DNA of 64,000 nt, from positions 1 through 64,000 of the forward strand of contig MUGG01000003.1 of the NCBI GenBank assembly GCA_002148405.1. The letters run 5' to 3'. Shown here one piece after another: positions 56,454-64,000 of this stretch. Made by a program: the position numbers and the translations under genes. Origin of the DNA: Alkalinema sp. CACIAM 70d (GTDB taxonomy: Bacteria > Cyanobacteriota > Cyanobacteriia > Leptolyngbyales > Leptolyngbyaceae). The notes beneath the pieces are model-generated. The model searched no databases. It was not told where the DNA came from and saw only the letters and a program-made list of their open reading frames with translations. The stretch's first letter is position 1. Each line of letters starts with the position of its first letter.

Positions 56454-58163
56454 ATGTCACAGGTGCTAGAACTGGCCAAACAGGGCGATGCAAAGGCGAT
56501 CGCAGCATTGATGAACCACCAACTCCGTTCGCAGAATATTGTTGCGAAGGTAGTGGTTCAAGAACACCGGGTAAAGGTAATGCTAGAAGGTTTGAGCGTC
56601 CCTGAGCAGTCTGCTTTGACCCAATTTGTAACCCAAGGGTTGCAACACCTTGCGCTGCCGCAAATACAACACCTGGAAATCTATGGTCGTCGCATGGGCG
56701 AATCTCAACCCGCCTGGAAACAGGGGGTTAGCCTCGCAATGGCTGGAGCAACGATCCCGCCCCAATCTACGGTTGCTGACCCTAGCCCGTCCCAGGATCG
56801 TTCTTCCACAGCAAGCCCCGCAGCCTCGATCGTCCCAGATACCCGCCTCACTTCACCGCCCTACAACCCGGCAGAAACTGCGGCCCCCATAGAGATGACG
56901 ACAGCGGAATGTTCAAGCAATCCAACCTTTTCCGGAAGCTTAGTTGAACGGGCACAACAGGGCGATGAGGCTGCGATCGCTGAATTTGTGCAGCAAGCCC
57001 TCGCCGATCGTCCCAATCTAGAATCGGCGATCGAACTGAATGACGGCAAACTGAAGATTACGCTGACCACCTCTGAGTTTTTAGACGGCCAAGCCTTCGC
57101 CGCCGAGTTTGGCAAAAAACTCAACGAAATTGCTTCCACTCAAGTCCGCGAAGCTGCGATCTATAAACAGCGATCGGCCAAGGCTAATCCCTTTTTAGTC
57201 AAGGAAATGACCTTAGTGCCCACGGTTGCCAACTCGACTAAAACCGCAGAATCTAATAGTGCTGCAACGATCGAAATGGCTGCAAGTCCTCAGGCCACCC
57301 CTACCACCCAAGCACACCGAGGAACAACCCATACATCCAGCAATAACAGCCAGTTTGGCCAAAAAACAGGGGTAGCTAATACGATGCAAACTCCGTTCGC
57401 TCCCAAAGGCCCAAGCTTGGAATGGAGCAAAATTTTTGGCGAAATTCTTTTAGGATTCTTTTTCCGGCGACGTTTGACGGGCGTCGGTGCGATCGGAACC
57501 GTTTTAGCCATCTGCATCAAAGTGGGAATGGTGTGGATGTTCCCACCGGGACAATTAGGCAAAGGCACAGTTCTTTCCGATCACACAGCCAGCGGCAAAG
57601 TCGAAAATACAGGGGGGCGAACCGTCAACCTCAAAGGTGCAGCGGCTCTCTGGGATCCCAAACAAAAAAAATTAATGATTTCGATGCTACCCGTTTCAGT
57701 CACCAGTGGTGATGTCAAGGAATTGAAAATGCTAGTGACTGATCCAGACATGGTGGCAATACCCGAAGAATCGCCTGCGTCATTACTCGCAGTCGGCAGA
57801 CCCGCAACCGATCGTAAAACCTTTGCCGGGATGCCTGCGGTGCAATTTAATGTGCAGTTTGATCCCACCGCAACAAAATTCACGGGAGCCTCCACTTCTC
57901 AGTTTCAGCTAGAAGCCACACTGCCTCTGAAAGAGAATGAATGGAAGACCGCCAAGTTAATGTGTGAGACAGCTTGCAGCAGCGGTGCTTCAGGGTTATC
58001 GATTAAGACGTTTGAACCGCGTGAAGGGGGAAAACTAGATCTCATGCTGACTGGAACGGCTGAGGACAAGTCCAAGGTGAATATCAAAGTTTCCACTAAA
58101 GTATACATTCAAGAAATGGCCGCTCCAACCAAGATCTCAGAAAAAAGCGATCAGGAGCAATAA
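56454..58163 (+). CDS. Membrane protein with two copies of a cyanobacterial A-QGD module
   Basis: A 569-residue protein from the ATG at 56454, which has a GGAAG ribosome site (a TTG at 56439 is less likely). A module of about 90 residues occurs twice: near 1-90 (VLELAKQGDAKAIAALMNHQL, HLEIYGRRMGE) and near 165-255 (LVERAQQGDEAAIAEFVQQAL, EAAIYKQRSAK), with Ser/Pro/Thr-rich linkers. One membrane helix lies near 345-365 (VGAIGTVLAICIKVGMVWMF) and a beta-rich C-terminal domain of about 190 residues follows (GRTVNLKGAAALWDPK, FQLEATLPLKENEWK). The module is familiar from cyanobacterial hypothetical proteins, but its role is not known to me. Two cysteines (CETACSSG) may form a disulfide outside the cell. 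Confidence 0.7.
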   Translation: MSQVLELAKQGDAKAIAALMNHQLRSQNIVAKVVVQEHRVKVMLEGLSVPEQSALTQFVTQGLQHLALPQIQHLEIYGRRMGESQPAWKQGVSLAMAGATIPPQSTVADPSPSQDRSSTASPAASIVPDTRLTSPPYNPAETAAPIEMTTAECSSNPTFSGSLVERAQQGDEAAIAEFVQQALADRPNLESAIELNDGKLKITLTTSEFLDGQAFAAEFGKKLNEIASTQVREAAIYKQRSAKANPFLVKEMTLVPTVANSTKTAESNSAATIEMAASPQATPTTQAHRGTTHTSSNNSQFGQKTGVANTMQTPFAPKGPSLEWSKIFGEILLGFFFRRRLTGVGAIGTVLAICIKVGMVWMFPPGQLGKGTVLSDHTASGKVENTGGRTVNLKGAAALWDPKQKKLMISMLPVSVTSGDVKELKMLVTDPDMVAIPEESPASLLAVGRPATDRKTFAGMPAVQFNVQFDPTATKFTGASTSQFQLEATLPLKENEWKTAKLMCETACSSGASGLSIKTFEPREGGKLDLMLTGTAEDKSKVNIKVSTKVYIQEMAAPTKISEKSDQEQ

Positions 58164-58206
58164 ATATCAGTGAAAAATGCGAGTTAATAAACACATCATA
58201 AAAACA

Positions 58207-58785
58207 CTATCGGAAAATTTCAGCAACACTCGTGCTAAATCCGGGTAACAGAGGAGATAGTAACGTATCGTTCGCTAACAGCGTCGTCTCCAATTGCAGA
58301 ATTCCCTCATGGTGGCGATAAACCGCGATCGATTGCTGCTGCCAGTCCGCAATCCAATATTCCTGCACGCCATGGCGAGAATAGAGCTTGAGTTTCAGTT
58401 CTCGATCGCGTTGTTGATTTTGTTCTCCAGGCGATAGAATTTCGATGATTAATTCCGGGGCAACGATGAGGTGTCCAGACTCGTCTAGTCCGTTGGCTAA
58501 ACGATCGTGACTAATCCACACCACATCTGGAATAACGGCATCCGTCGGAGTAAAAATCACCCCTGGAACTTGATAGGGTTTTCCTAACTGGGTTGTACGA
58601 GACCAGGCTTCTAACTCGAAGTGAAAATTTCCGCTAGCACCTTGGTGCCGAATGTGGGGAGCACGGGTCACGTAGAGTTCTCCATCGATAATTTCATGGC
58701 GCACCCAACCACCGTCATCGGGCATGATGGCAAGATCGCGAGTTGTCCACTTGAGGGCATTAGGAACCGTATTGGAAACCATCAT
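58207..58785 (-). CDS. Uma2 family endonuclease (DUF820)
   Basis: A 192-residue PD-(D/E)XK-fold protein. The catalytic region is VIPDVVWIS...LIVAPELIIEILSPGEQNQQRDRELKLKLY, with the Asp, Glu and Lys positions of the fold; the start has HEIIDGELYVT and the closing part is VQEYWIADWQQQSIAVYR. The family is greatly expanded in cyanobacteria, often as many near-identical copies; its target is not established. It is intact and has no antitoxin-like neighbour, so a toxin role is not supported here. Confidence 0.9.
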   Translation of the reverse strand: MMVSNTVPNALKWTTRDLAIMPDDGGWVRHEIIDGELYVTRAPHIRHQGASGNFHFELEAWSRTTQLGKPYQVPGVIFTPTDAVIPDVVWISHDRLANGLDESGHLIVAPELIIEILSPGEQNQQRDRELKLKLYSRHGVQEYWIADWQQQSIAVYRHHEGILQLETTLLANDTLLSPLLPGFSTSVAEIFR

Positions 58786-58921
58786 TGGGCACCAGGGTAT
58801 ACCGCTGAGCAGGAATTGCAGGGCTAATAACTTGATTGTAAGCGATCGCCTTGAGTGCGGCGATTGGCATCAGACGTCGGAATCATCATTCGTGACGCTC
58901 CCACCGTAAGCCGTTGCCCCC

Positions 58922-59488
58922 CTAGGCTGCCCGCAGTTGCTCACGGACTTGCATGAGGGCGAATCCCAGCAGATTGAGCCCTGGCCACTTAGCGGGATAG
59001 CAAGCATCGGGGGAATGACGATCGAGGCCAATGCCCCAAATAGCATCCACCGGACTTGCTTCCACCAAGACTCGATCGCCCGTTTGCAACAGGAACGTTT
59101 TTAAATCATCATGCTGGCTGAATTTGTGATAATTACCCCGTATGACGATCGCGCTGCGATGTTGTTTCCAGAGGGTATCGTTGAATCCTTTTGCTTGACG
59201 ACCTAGGTCTTTGGCTTGCTTAGGATGGGTCGCAGCAACAATTAAGTCAGCAGATTCCTGATCGCCAAATAGACGAGCTTTTTCTGCCATCATATAATGC
59301 TCCGCTGTCAGGTAGGTAACATCATCGACAATGAATGGTGATTGCTCCCACCATTGGCTAAAACAGGATTGGGTTATACGACCATCAGCAGCTGGATGGT
59401 GCCCCCAGAAAAAGAGATATTTGTAAGGATGACCTTGATCGATCGTAGTCTCGATCGCGGCAATCAGTTCTTCTTTGGTGGCAAACAT
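58922..59488 (-). CDS. NADAR family N-glycosidase-like protein (DUF1768)
   Basis: A 188-residue protein of the NADAR/YbiA family. Typical features are FSQWWEQSPFIVDDVTYLTAEHYMMAEKARLFGD (the NADAR core with the aromatic and Glu residues), KQAKDLGRQAKGFNDTLWKQHR, and the end VDAIWGIGLDRHSPDACYPAKWPGLNLLG. E. coli YbiA removes damaged riboflavin-pathway intermediates by N-glycosidic cleavage, and other members act on ADP-ribose-like compounds; a housekeeping sanitation role is likely. Followed downstream by the Uma2 gene after 136 bases. Confidence 0.9.
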   Translation of the reverse strand: MFATKEELIAAIETTIDQGHPYKYLFFWGHHPAADGRITQSCFSQWWEQSPFIVDDVTYLTAEHYMMAEKARLFGDQESADLIVAATHPKQAKDLGRQAKGFNDTLWKQHRSAIVIRGNYHKFSQHDDLKTFLLQTGDRVLVEASPVDAIWGIGLDRHSPDACYPAKWPGLNLLGFALMQVREQLRAA

Positions 59489-60336
59489 GATGATATCCAG
59501 AAATAGCGGTTACAAATTATTCTTCAGGATAGCGCTTACACAATCCGTAAGCGTCCATAGCACTATCCATAACGAGGGGCGGGTTCCATCGTCCCGGCAA
59601 GCCAAACTAGAGCAGCTCAAAGGTTGAGCAGGTAACTTTTAACCGACATTTGACCGAGAAAGTGGTTAACCGAGGAATGCAGAGTCAACGGCGATCGTTA
59701 CATTGAGCCCTTGCCTCCGCCTGAAGCACCTAACAGGATGAACGTATTTTTAGCGAAGCCAGACAAGGTGGATTTTGGGGCACCACTCTGAAGTTCCGAA
59801 GGTTTAGTTGTCATCGCAGCCAATAGGCATTGCGTCCAGAAGAACTCTAGCGTAAAGTCAGGTTAGGTGTGAGTGACTTATTTGCGAGTGACTTAGTAAA
59901 GAAAGGCGCGGAGCGCTAAGATTCCTATTCCCGCTGCAAGCAGACAGGGCATTACGGAATTTTCTCTGCGGGACGCACTTCCGCTTAATCTTAAACGCCC
60001 TAAGGTGCGGGGAATTTACCCGAAGCGATTAAAGTGATGAGGGTCTTCTTCATTATTGTTACAATCATAGCCTAGTTTAAGATACTGAGTTTAGCCTGCA
60101 TAGTTTAACTTGATCTCTGACTTCATTTCAGATTGGGCACCACAGGATTGCTGCATATTTGCTACATGTTTGCGCTATGTTTCGCTCTACCTATGGATGC
60201 CGCTATATATGAGTCCATTACATAGTGCTGGTTCACTACAACTGAAAGTTGCTTAATTTCATCACCGTTGCCCCACTGTTGGTGATGCCCTCTACCCTGA
60301 CTCTGTGAACGACTCCACTAACCCTATGGAAATGCC
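59489..60336. other. 848-base intergenic region with a possible structured RNA
   Basis: The largest gap of the window, between the NADAR gene and the ethylene-receptor-like kinase. No ORF looks real. GAGTGACTTA occurs twice with 15-base spacing at 59871 and 59886, and just beyond it the nested inverted repeats described separately (59917-59993) occur. It may hold an RNA gene and the kinase promoter. Confidence 0.45.
59917..59993. ncRNA. Candidate structured RNA (nested inverted repeats)
   Basis: TAAGATT (59917-59923) pairs with AATCTTA (59987-59993), and inside it CCCGC (59930-59934) pairs with GCGGG (59968-59972). This gives a two-part rod with an internal bulge, in a long gap without a gene. 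I could not match it to 6S RNA, tmRNA, RNase P, SRP RNA or a known riboswitch. Direction and function are unknown. Confidence 0.25.
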
Positions 60337-62307
60337 ATGGCAGAACTGATCGAAACGCTCTTTTCATCGAGCTCTTTTATCCCCCATGGGCATTGTTATC
60401 TTTGGCAAACCAACCTGGTTGGGCTACACGTTCTCTCAGATACCATTATTGCCCTAGCATATTATTCAATTCCGATCACGCTAGTTTATTTCGTCCAAAA
60501 GCGAAAAGATCTCCCCTTTGATTGGATTTTCCTATTATTCGGTGCATTTATTATTTCCTGCGGTACGACGCACTTAATGGAGATTTGGACCCTATGGCAT
60601 CCCGACTATTGGTTGTCCGGACTTCTCAAAGCAGGCACTGCTTTGATTTCTCTTTATACCGCGATCGCTCTAGTGCAATTAATCCCCCAAGCCTTGCTGC
60701 TGCCCAGCCCTGCTCAGTTATCGGAGATGAATCAGCAACTTCAGCAGCAAATTCACGATCGTCAGCAGGCCGAAGCCCAGGTACGCCAGCTCAATCAAGC
60801 TCTGGAGGCTAAAGTGGCTCAACGCACAGCGGACTTGGAACAGTCCATGAATCAAGTACGAGAATCGATGCAGCGGGCAACGTTGGCCATGGATGCTGCC
60901 AAAATGGGCTCTTGGGATTGGGATTTAGCGACTCAGAAAATTATTTGGAGTACCTATCACGAATGGTTGTGGGGGTACGAGGTAGGAACGGCAGAACGTA
61001 GCTATGAAGACTGGGCTCGGAGGGTTCATCCGGAGGACTTGGCGCGGGTGGAAGCGGCGATCGAACAGGCTCAGGTTACAGATAGCGATTTGTCAGAAGA
61101 ATATCGCGTGGTCTGGGAAGATGGGTCGGTGCATTGGGTCGCCTCCTTTGGACGGTTCTATCGGGGCGAAAAGGGTGAACGGCTTCAAATGATGGGTCTG
61201 GTGCAGAATGTGGATGAACGGAAGCGCACTGAAGCGGCCCTGTTAGAGAGTGAGTCGCGGTTTCGAACTTTGGCGGATAACATTTCGCAATTGGCCTGGA
61301 TGGCGGACTCGAACGGTTGGATCTTTTGGTACAACCGCCGTTGGTTTGATTACACAGGCACCAACTTAGAACAAATGCAGGGGTGGGGCTGGCAGAAAGT
61401 GCACCATCCTGACCATATCGATCGGGTCGTTGAGCGCTATCGTCACTGCGTTGTTGAAACGGGACAAATCTGGGAGGATACCTTCCCCCTCCGACGTCGC
61501 GATGGTGTTTACCGTTGGTTTTTATCACGAGCAATCCCTATTACAGATGAAAACGGCAAAATCCTGCGCTGGTTTGGAACCAATACCGATGTGACCGATC
61601 TAAAAAATGTACAAAACACTTTGGAAGAACGTAATAACGAGCTAGATAGTTTTGTGCATGTGGTGTCCCATGATCTCAAAGCGCCGCTACGGGCGATCGC
61701 GAATTTGTCGGAATGGATCGAAGACGACTTAGACGGAAAACTGGAAGCAGATACCCAGCAACAAATGGTGCTGTTACGCAGTCGCGTCTATCGCATGGAA
61801 GCAATGATTACTGGATTGCTCAACTATGCACGGGTGGGCCGGGGGTATGTTGAAATCGAAGCTGTTGTCGTTGCCGATCTATTGTTAGAGGTGATTGACT
61901 CTCTGGCGATTCCAACCACGTTTACCGTCAAGGTTGCACCGGATTTACCGACAATTTTGACGAAACGGTTACTCCTATTCCAAGTGTTTGCCAACTTGAT
62001 CGGCAATGGCGTTAAACACCACGATCGCGCCGATGGCCTGATTCAGGTTTCTGTCATCGATCGTCAAGAGTTCTATGAGTTTGGGGTGGCAGATGATGGG
62101 CCAGGGATTGCACCGGAAGAACAAGCCAGCATTTTTAATATGTTCCAGAGCGGCAGTTCCCAGAAGAAAGATAGTACCGGGGTGGGTTTGGCGATCGTCA
62201 AGAAAATCATTGAATCGGAAACTGGCATCATTCGCGTGGAATCCCAAGTCGGCCAGGGAACGGCCTTTTACTTTACCTGGCCTAAGCAACCCAGGACACA
62301 GGTGTGA
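60337..62307 (+). CDS. Ethylene-receptor-like histidine kinase
   Basis: A 656-residue sensor kinase. Residues 25-120 form three membrane helices with Asp35, Cys75 and His79 (ISCGTTHLMEIW), the same residues that bind copper and ethylene in plant ETR1 (Asp25, Cys65, His69), and YYSIPITLVYFVQKRKDLPF equals the second half of the plant first helix. Then a coiled coil (about 128-172), two PAS-PAC repeats (about 175-305 and 305-425), HisKA with His445 in VSHDLKAPL, and a HATPase domain (VADDGPGIAPE, GVGLAIVKKI). It differs from the Synechocystis receptor, which also has a GAF photosensor. No response regulator lies in the window; the output partner is unknown. Confidence 0.92.
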   Translation: MAELIETLFSSSSFIPHGHCYLWQTNLVGLHVLSDTIIALAYYSIPITLVYFVQKRKDLPFDWIFLLFGAFIISCGTTHLMEIWTLWHPDYWLSGLLKAGTALISLYTAIALVQLIPQALLLPSPAQLSEMNQQLQQQIHDRQQAEAQVRQLNQALEAKVAQRTADLEQSMNQVRESMQRATLAMDAAKMGSWDWDLATQKIIWSTYHEWLWGYEVGTAERSYEDWARRVHPEDLARVEAAIEQAQVTDSDLSEEYRVVWEDGSVHWVASFGRFYRGEKGERLQMMGLVQNVDERKRTEAALLESESRFRTLADNISQLAWMADSNGWIFWYNRRWFDYTGTNLEQMQGWGWQKVHHPDHIDRVVERYRHCVVETGQIWEDTFPLRRRDGVYRWFLSRAIPITDENGKILRWFGTNTDVTDLKNVQNTLEERNNELDSFVHVVSHDLKAPLRAIANLSEWIEDDLDGKLEADTQQQMVLLRSRVYRMEAMITGLLNYARVGRGYVEIEAVVVADLLLEVIDSLAIPTTFTVKVAPDLPTILTKRLLLFQVFANLIGNGVKHHDRADGLIQVSVIDRQEFYEFGVADDGPGIAPEEQASIFNMFQSGSSQKKDSTGVGLAIVKKIIESETGIIRVESQVGQGTAFYFTWPKQPRTQV

Positions 62308-62409
62308 TGCAAGCTGATGGCGGAGCTTAGTGGGTCGAGTTGCATTCTGAGCAGCAAAGGCCGAGCCCCTGCGGTACAATCTGACGGTTGATGTGTTGGA
62401 AGAATAGTT

Positions 62410-62799
62410 ATGTCCCGATCGGTCATTCAAACCCAAGCTGCGCCTGCTCCCGTTGGCCCCTATAACCAAGCGATCGTGGCCAGTGGGCAAATGGTGTTTG
62501 TGGCGGGGCAGATTGCCCTTGATGCTGCCACGGGAACGCTGGTAGGCGGCGACGATGTGACCGCACAAACGGAAAAGGTGATGGCGAATCTGCAAGCAAT
62601 CTTGGCGGCTGCGGGGGCGACCTTTGGGGATGTGGTGCGAACAACGGTTTTTTTGAAGGATATGAATGATTTTGCGGCGGTGAATGCGGTCTACGGCCAG
62701 TATTTTGACGAAGCAACAGCTCCAGCTCGGGCTTGTGTGGAGGTGGCGCGGTTGCCGAAGGATGTCTTGGTGGAAATTGACTGTATTGCGGTGATTTAG
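62410..62799 (+). CDS. ridA: RidA family enamine/imine deaminase
   Basis: A 129-residue YjgF/YER057c/UK114 protein that hydrolyses reactive 2-aminoacrylate enamines, protecting PLP enzymes. It has QAAPAPVGPYNQAIVASGQ, FVAGQIALDAATGTLVGG and the C-terminal PARACVEVARLPKDVLVEID with the catalytic Arg. Length is standard and there is a good GGAAGA ribosome site. It is downstream of the kinase but 102 bases away, so a shared promoter is not certain. Confidence 0.95.
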   Translation: MSRSVIQTQAAPAPVGPYNQAIVASGQMVFVAGQIALDAATGTLVGGDDVTAQTEKVMANLQAILAAAGATFGDVVRTTVFLKDMNDFAAVNAVYGQYFDEATAPARACVEVARLPKDVLVEIDCIAVI

Positions 62800-62915
62800 A
62801 GAGATTTTAAGGGAATATAGAGCGTAATGGCCACGATCGGACTAGGGGCATTGCGGCCATTGGTCACGCCCTCGCCTATACTAGTTTCAGCCCTTCAAGC
62901 ACGGAAAAACCCGGT

Positions 62916-63815
62916 ATGCGTCGTTTGTGGACAAGATTGTGGATCAAAATTCTGCCTGTTCTGCCCGTTGCAGTGGTTGTAATGGGTTCGGGGGTGGGCG
63001 ATCGGGCGATCGCGGCAACTCCGCAGGAAGTGATGGCTCAACTGGATGCTGCTTCTACCCGCAAGGATGTGAAAGCGGTGATGCAGTTTTATAGTGCGGA
63101 TTTTTCCAATTCTGATGGGTTGAATGCGACCTCGTTAGCCAAATCCCTGACCCAACTGTGGCAGCAGTATCCTAACTTGACCTATCGCACAGAGGTGAAG
63201 TCAGCGACGCCGGTGGCTTCGGGAGTACAGGTGGAAACGATGACCTATGTGACAGGTCAGCAGGAACGGAATGGGCAGCAGTGGACGATCGAAAGTACGC
63301 TGCGCACCCGGCAGAAACTACAGGGCGATCGGATTGTGCGGCAGGATATTTTGGCGGAACAGACGGTGCTGAAGCTGGGGGAAAAGCCGCCGACGGTGAA
63401 AGTGAATCTGCCAGAGTCAGTGCAGGTGGGGCAGAAGTTTAATTTTGAGGCGATCGTGCAGGAACCTGTGGGCGATGATTTTCTCATGGGGACGATCGTC
63501 AGTGAGACGGTGCAGCCGACACTGTTCGCGAGTCAGAAAACAATGCAGATTGAGTTTCCCTCAATCGCGGAATTGTTGAGCGATCGGGAACTGAGTCGTC
63601 CTGCTTCTACGCCACCTAATGTGCAACGGCTGAAGCTGCAACGGCTACGGGCAGGGGGATTTTTCAAACAAGGGCAAGCGGCCAAGATACCGGAGACGCG
63701 CTGGATTTCAGCCGTGCTGGCGCGACACGATGCCGGAGTGACGATTACGACGCAGCGGTTGCGGGTGGTGAATAAGTCAGAGGTAAACCGGACGGCAAGT
63801 TTGCCCAACCTGTAG
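62916..63815 (+). CDS. Secreted NTF2-like domain protein
   Basis: A 299-residue protein with a signal peptide (positively charged start, hydrophobic VLPVAVVVMGSGVG, cleavage near AIAATPQE at residue 34). Residues 35-125 (EVMAQLDAASTRKDVKAVMQFYS, LTYRTEVKSATP, VETMTYVTGQQ, NGQQWTIESTLRTRQKLQGDRIV) have the arrangement of an NTF2-like/SnoaL ketosteroid-isomerase-like fold. The remaining 160 residues form a beta-rich tail (TVKVNLPESVQVGQKFNFEA). It probably binds a ligand in the periplasm; function is unknown. The 3' end overlaps the convergent MOSC gene by 39 bases. Confidence 0.75.
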   Translation: MRRLWTRLWIKILPVLPVAVVVMGSGVGDRAIAATPQEVMAQLDAASTRKDVKAVMQFYSADFSNSDGLNATSLAKSLTQLWQQYPNLTYRTEVKSATPVASGVQVETMTYVTGQQERNGQQWTIESTLRTRQKLQGDRIVRQDILAEQTVLKLGEKPPTVKVNLPESVQVGQKFNFEAIVQEPVGDDFLMGTIVSETVQPTLFASQKTMQIEFPSIAELLSDRELSRPASTPPNVQRLKLQRLRAGGFFKQGQAAKIPETRWISAVLARHDAGVTITTQRLRVVNKSEVNRTASLPNL

Positions 63816-64000
63816 GACTTTTCCGGCCTGCGATCGCGGGATGCGAGTATTCACCGCAAGGCGATAGAAGTGATTGAAGCGGCTGGCAGTGGCCCAAGGG
63901 GGTAAGGTTGCCTGCCGTTTTTGAATGAAGGTTTTTTGGAATTGGGGCAGGGGCGTGCCGGACTGGCTGTCGCGGGCGGGCACGATGCAGCGCTGGCAGG
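63777..64000 (-). CDS. MOSC N-terminal beta-barrel domain protein, partial
   Basis: The 3' end of a gene that continues beyond the window. The frame read from the window edge gives CQRCIVPARDSQSGTPLPQF, followed by QKTFIQKRQATLPPW and HFYRLAVNTRIP, a pattern typical of MOSC N-terminal-domain proteins, whose cysteine takes part in molybdenum-cofactor-linked sulfur handling. Only about 73 residues are inside; the stop is TGA at 63777-63779. Start and full length cannot be judged. It overlaps the convergent NTF2-like gene by 39 bases. Confidence 0.8.
   Translation of the reverse strand, partial: CQRCIVPARDSQSGTPLPQFQKTFIQKRQATLPPWATASRFNHFYRLAVNTRIPRSQAGKVLQVGQTCRPVYL

Noticed and set aside
58207..58785. 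Uma2 gene as a toxin-antitoxin toxin
   Set aside because: No small partner gene on its strand; Uma2 genes are normal multi-copy genes in cyanobacteria.

Overview
The window looks like a chromosomal segment of a cyanobacterium, probably filamentous. The reasons are the abundance of GATCG and HIP1-type (GCGATCGC) sites, cyanobacterial gene families (Ycf35, DUF2997, DUF3038/DUF4335, UPF0367, BciB-type 8-vinyl reductase, Slr1417-like SufA), a cyanobacteriochrome photosensor, an ethylene-receptor-like kinase and a type IV pilus motor operon. No transposase, CRISPR array or prophage was recognised. The genus cannot be fixed from the sequence alone.

Layout. 0.3-2 kb: UPF0367 protein, an orphan ECF-type ABC ATPase and a YacP/Rae1-like NYN endonuclease. 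2.2-4.7 kb: tRNA-Asn, then a two-gene unit encoding a fusion of a PD-(D/E)XK nuclease-like domain to a ParA ATPase plus a ParB-like partner; this is the best candidate for an undescribed system. 4.8-11.5 kb: acyltransferase, class V aminotransferase, cytochrome P450 and three membrane proteins. 12.2-20 kb: an orphan two-partner-secretion transporter (TpsB), a pRiA4b ORF-3 family protein, a DUF6544-like protein, then gcvH - methyltransferase - gcvP of the glycine cleavage system. 20-25.4 kb: one giant sensory protein (REC - winged helix - PAS/GAF array - histidine kinase - REC) whose last GAF has both cysteines of a DXCF cyanobacteriochrome. 26-32.5 kb: a small secreted-or-basic protein of unknown role and the tightly packed grpE-dnaK-dnaJ-tusA-rsgA chaperone/ribosome-maturation operon. 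32.8-38.1 kb: pilB-pilT-pilC and a hypothetical gene. 38.2-39.5 kb: DUF2997 - ycf35 - ferredoxin cluster. 40-46.5 kb: a receptor-like Ser/Thr kinase, a protein resembling CTP-dependent riboflavin kinases, DUF3038/DUF4335, a polyprenol/phytol kinase family protein and a TIGR01777 epimerase-like gene broken by a one-base shift in a G run. 47-64 kb: a 1483-residue subtilase with its catalytic domain at the C-terminus, TPR protein, sufA, DUF6930 protein, bciB, a two-module membrane protein, Uma2 nuclease, NADAR protein, an ethylene-receptor-like histidine kinase, ridA, a secreted NTF2-like protein and the 3' end of a MOSC-domain gene.

Themes. Environmental sensing (light, possibly ethylene, a receptor kinase) sits beside surface motility (pilBTC) and secretion. 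The intergenic spaces carry short tandem repeats of unrelated sequence but frequently the same 14-bp unit length, sometimes reaching a stop or start codon of the adjacent gene.
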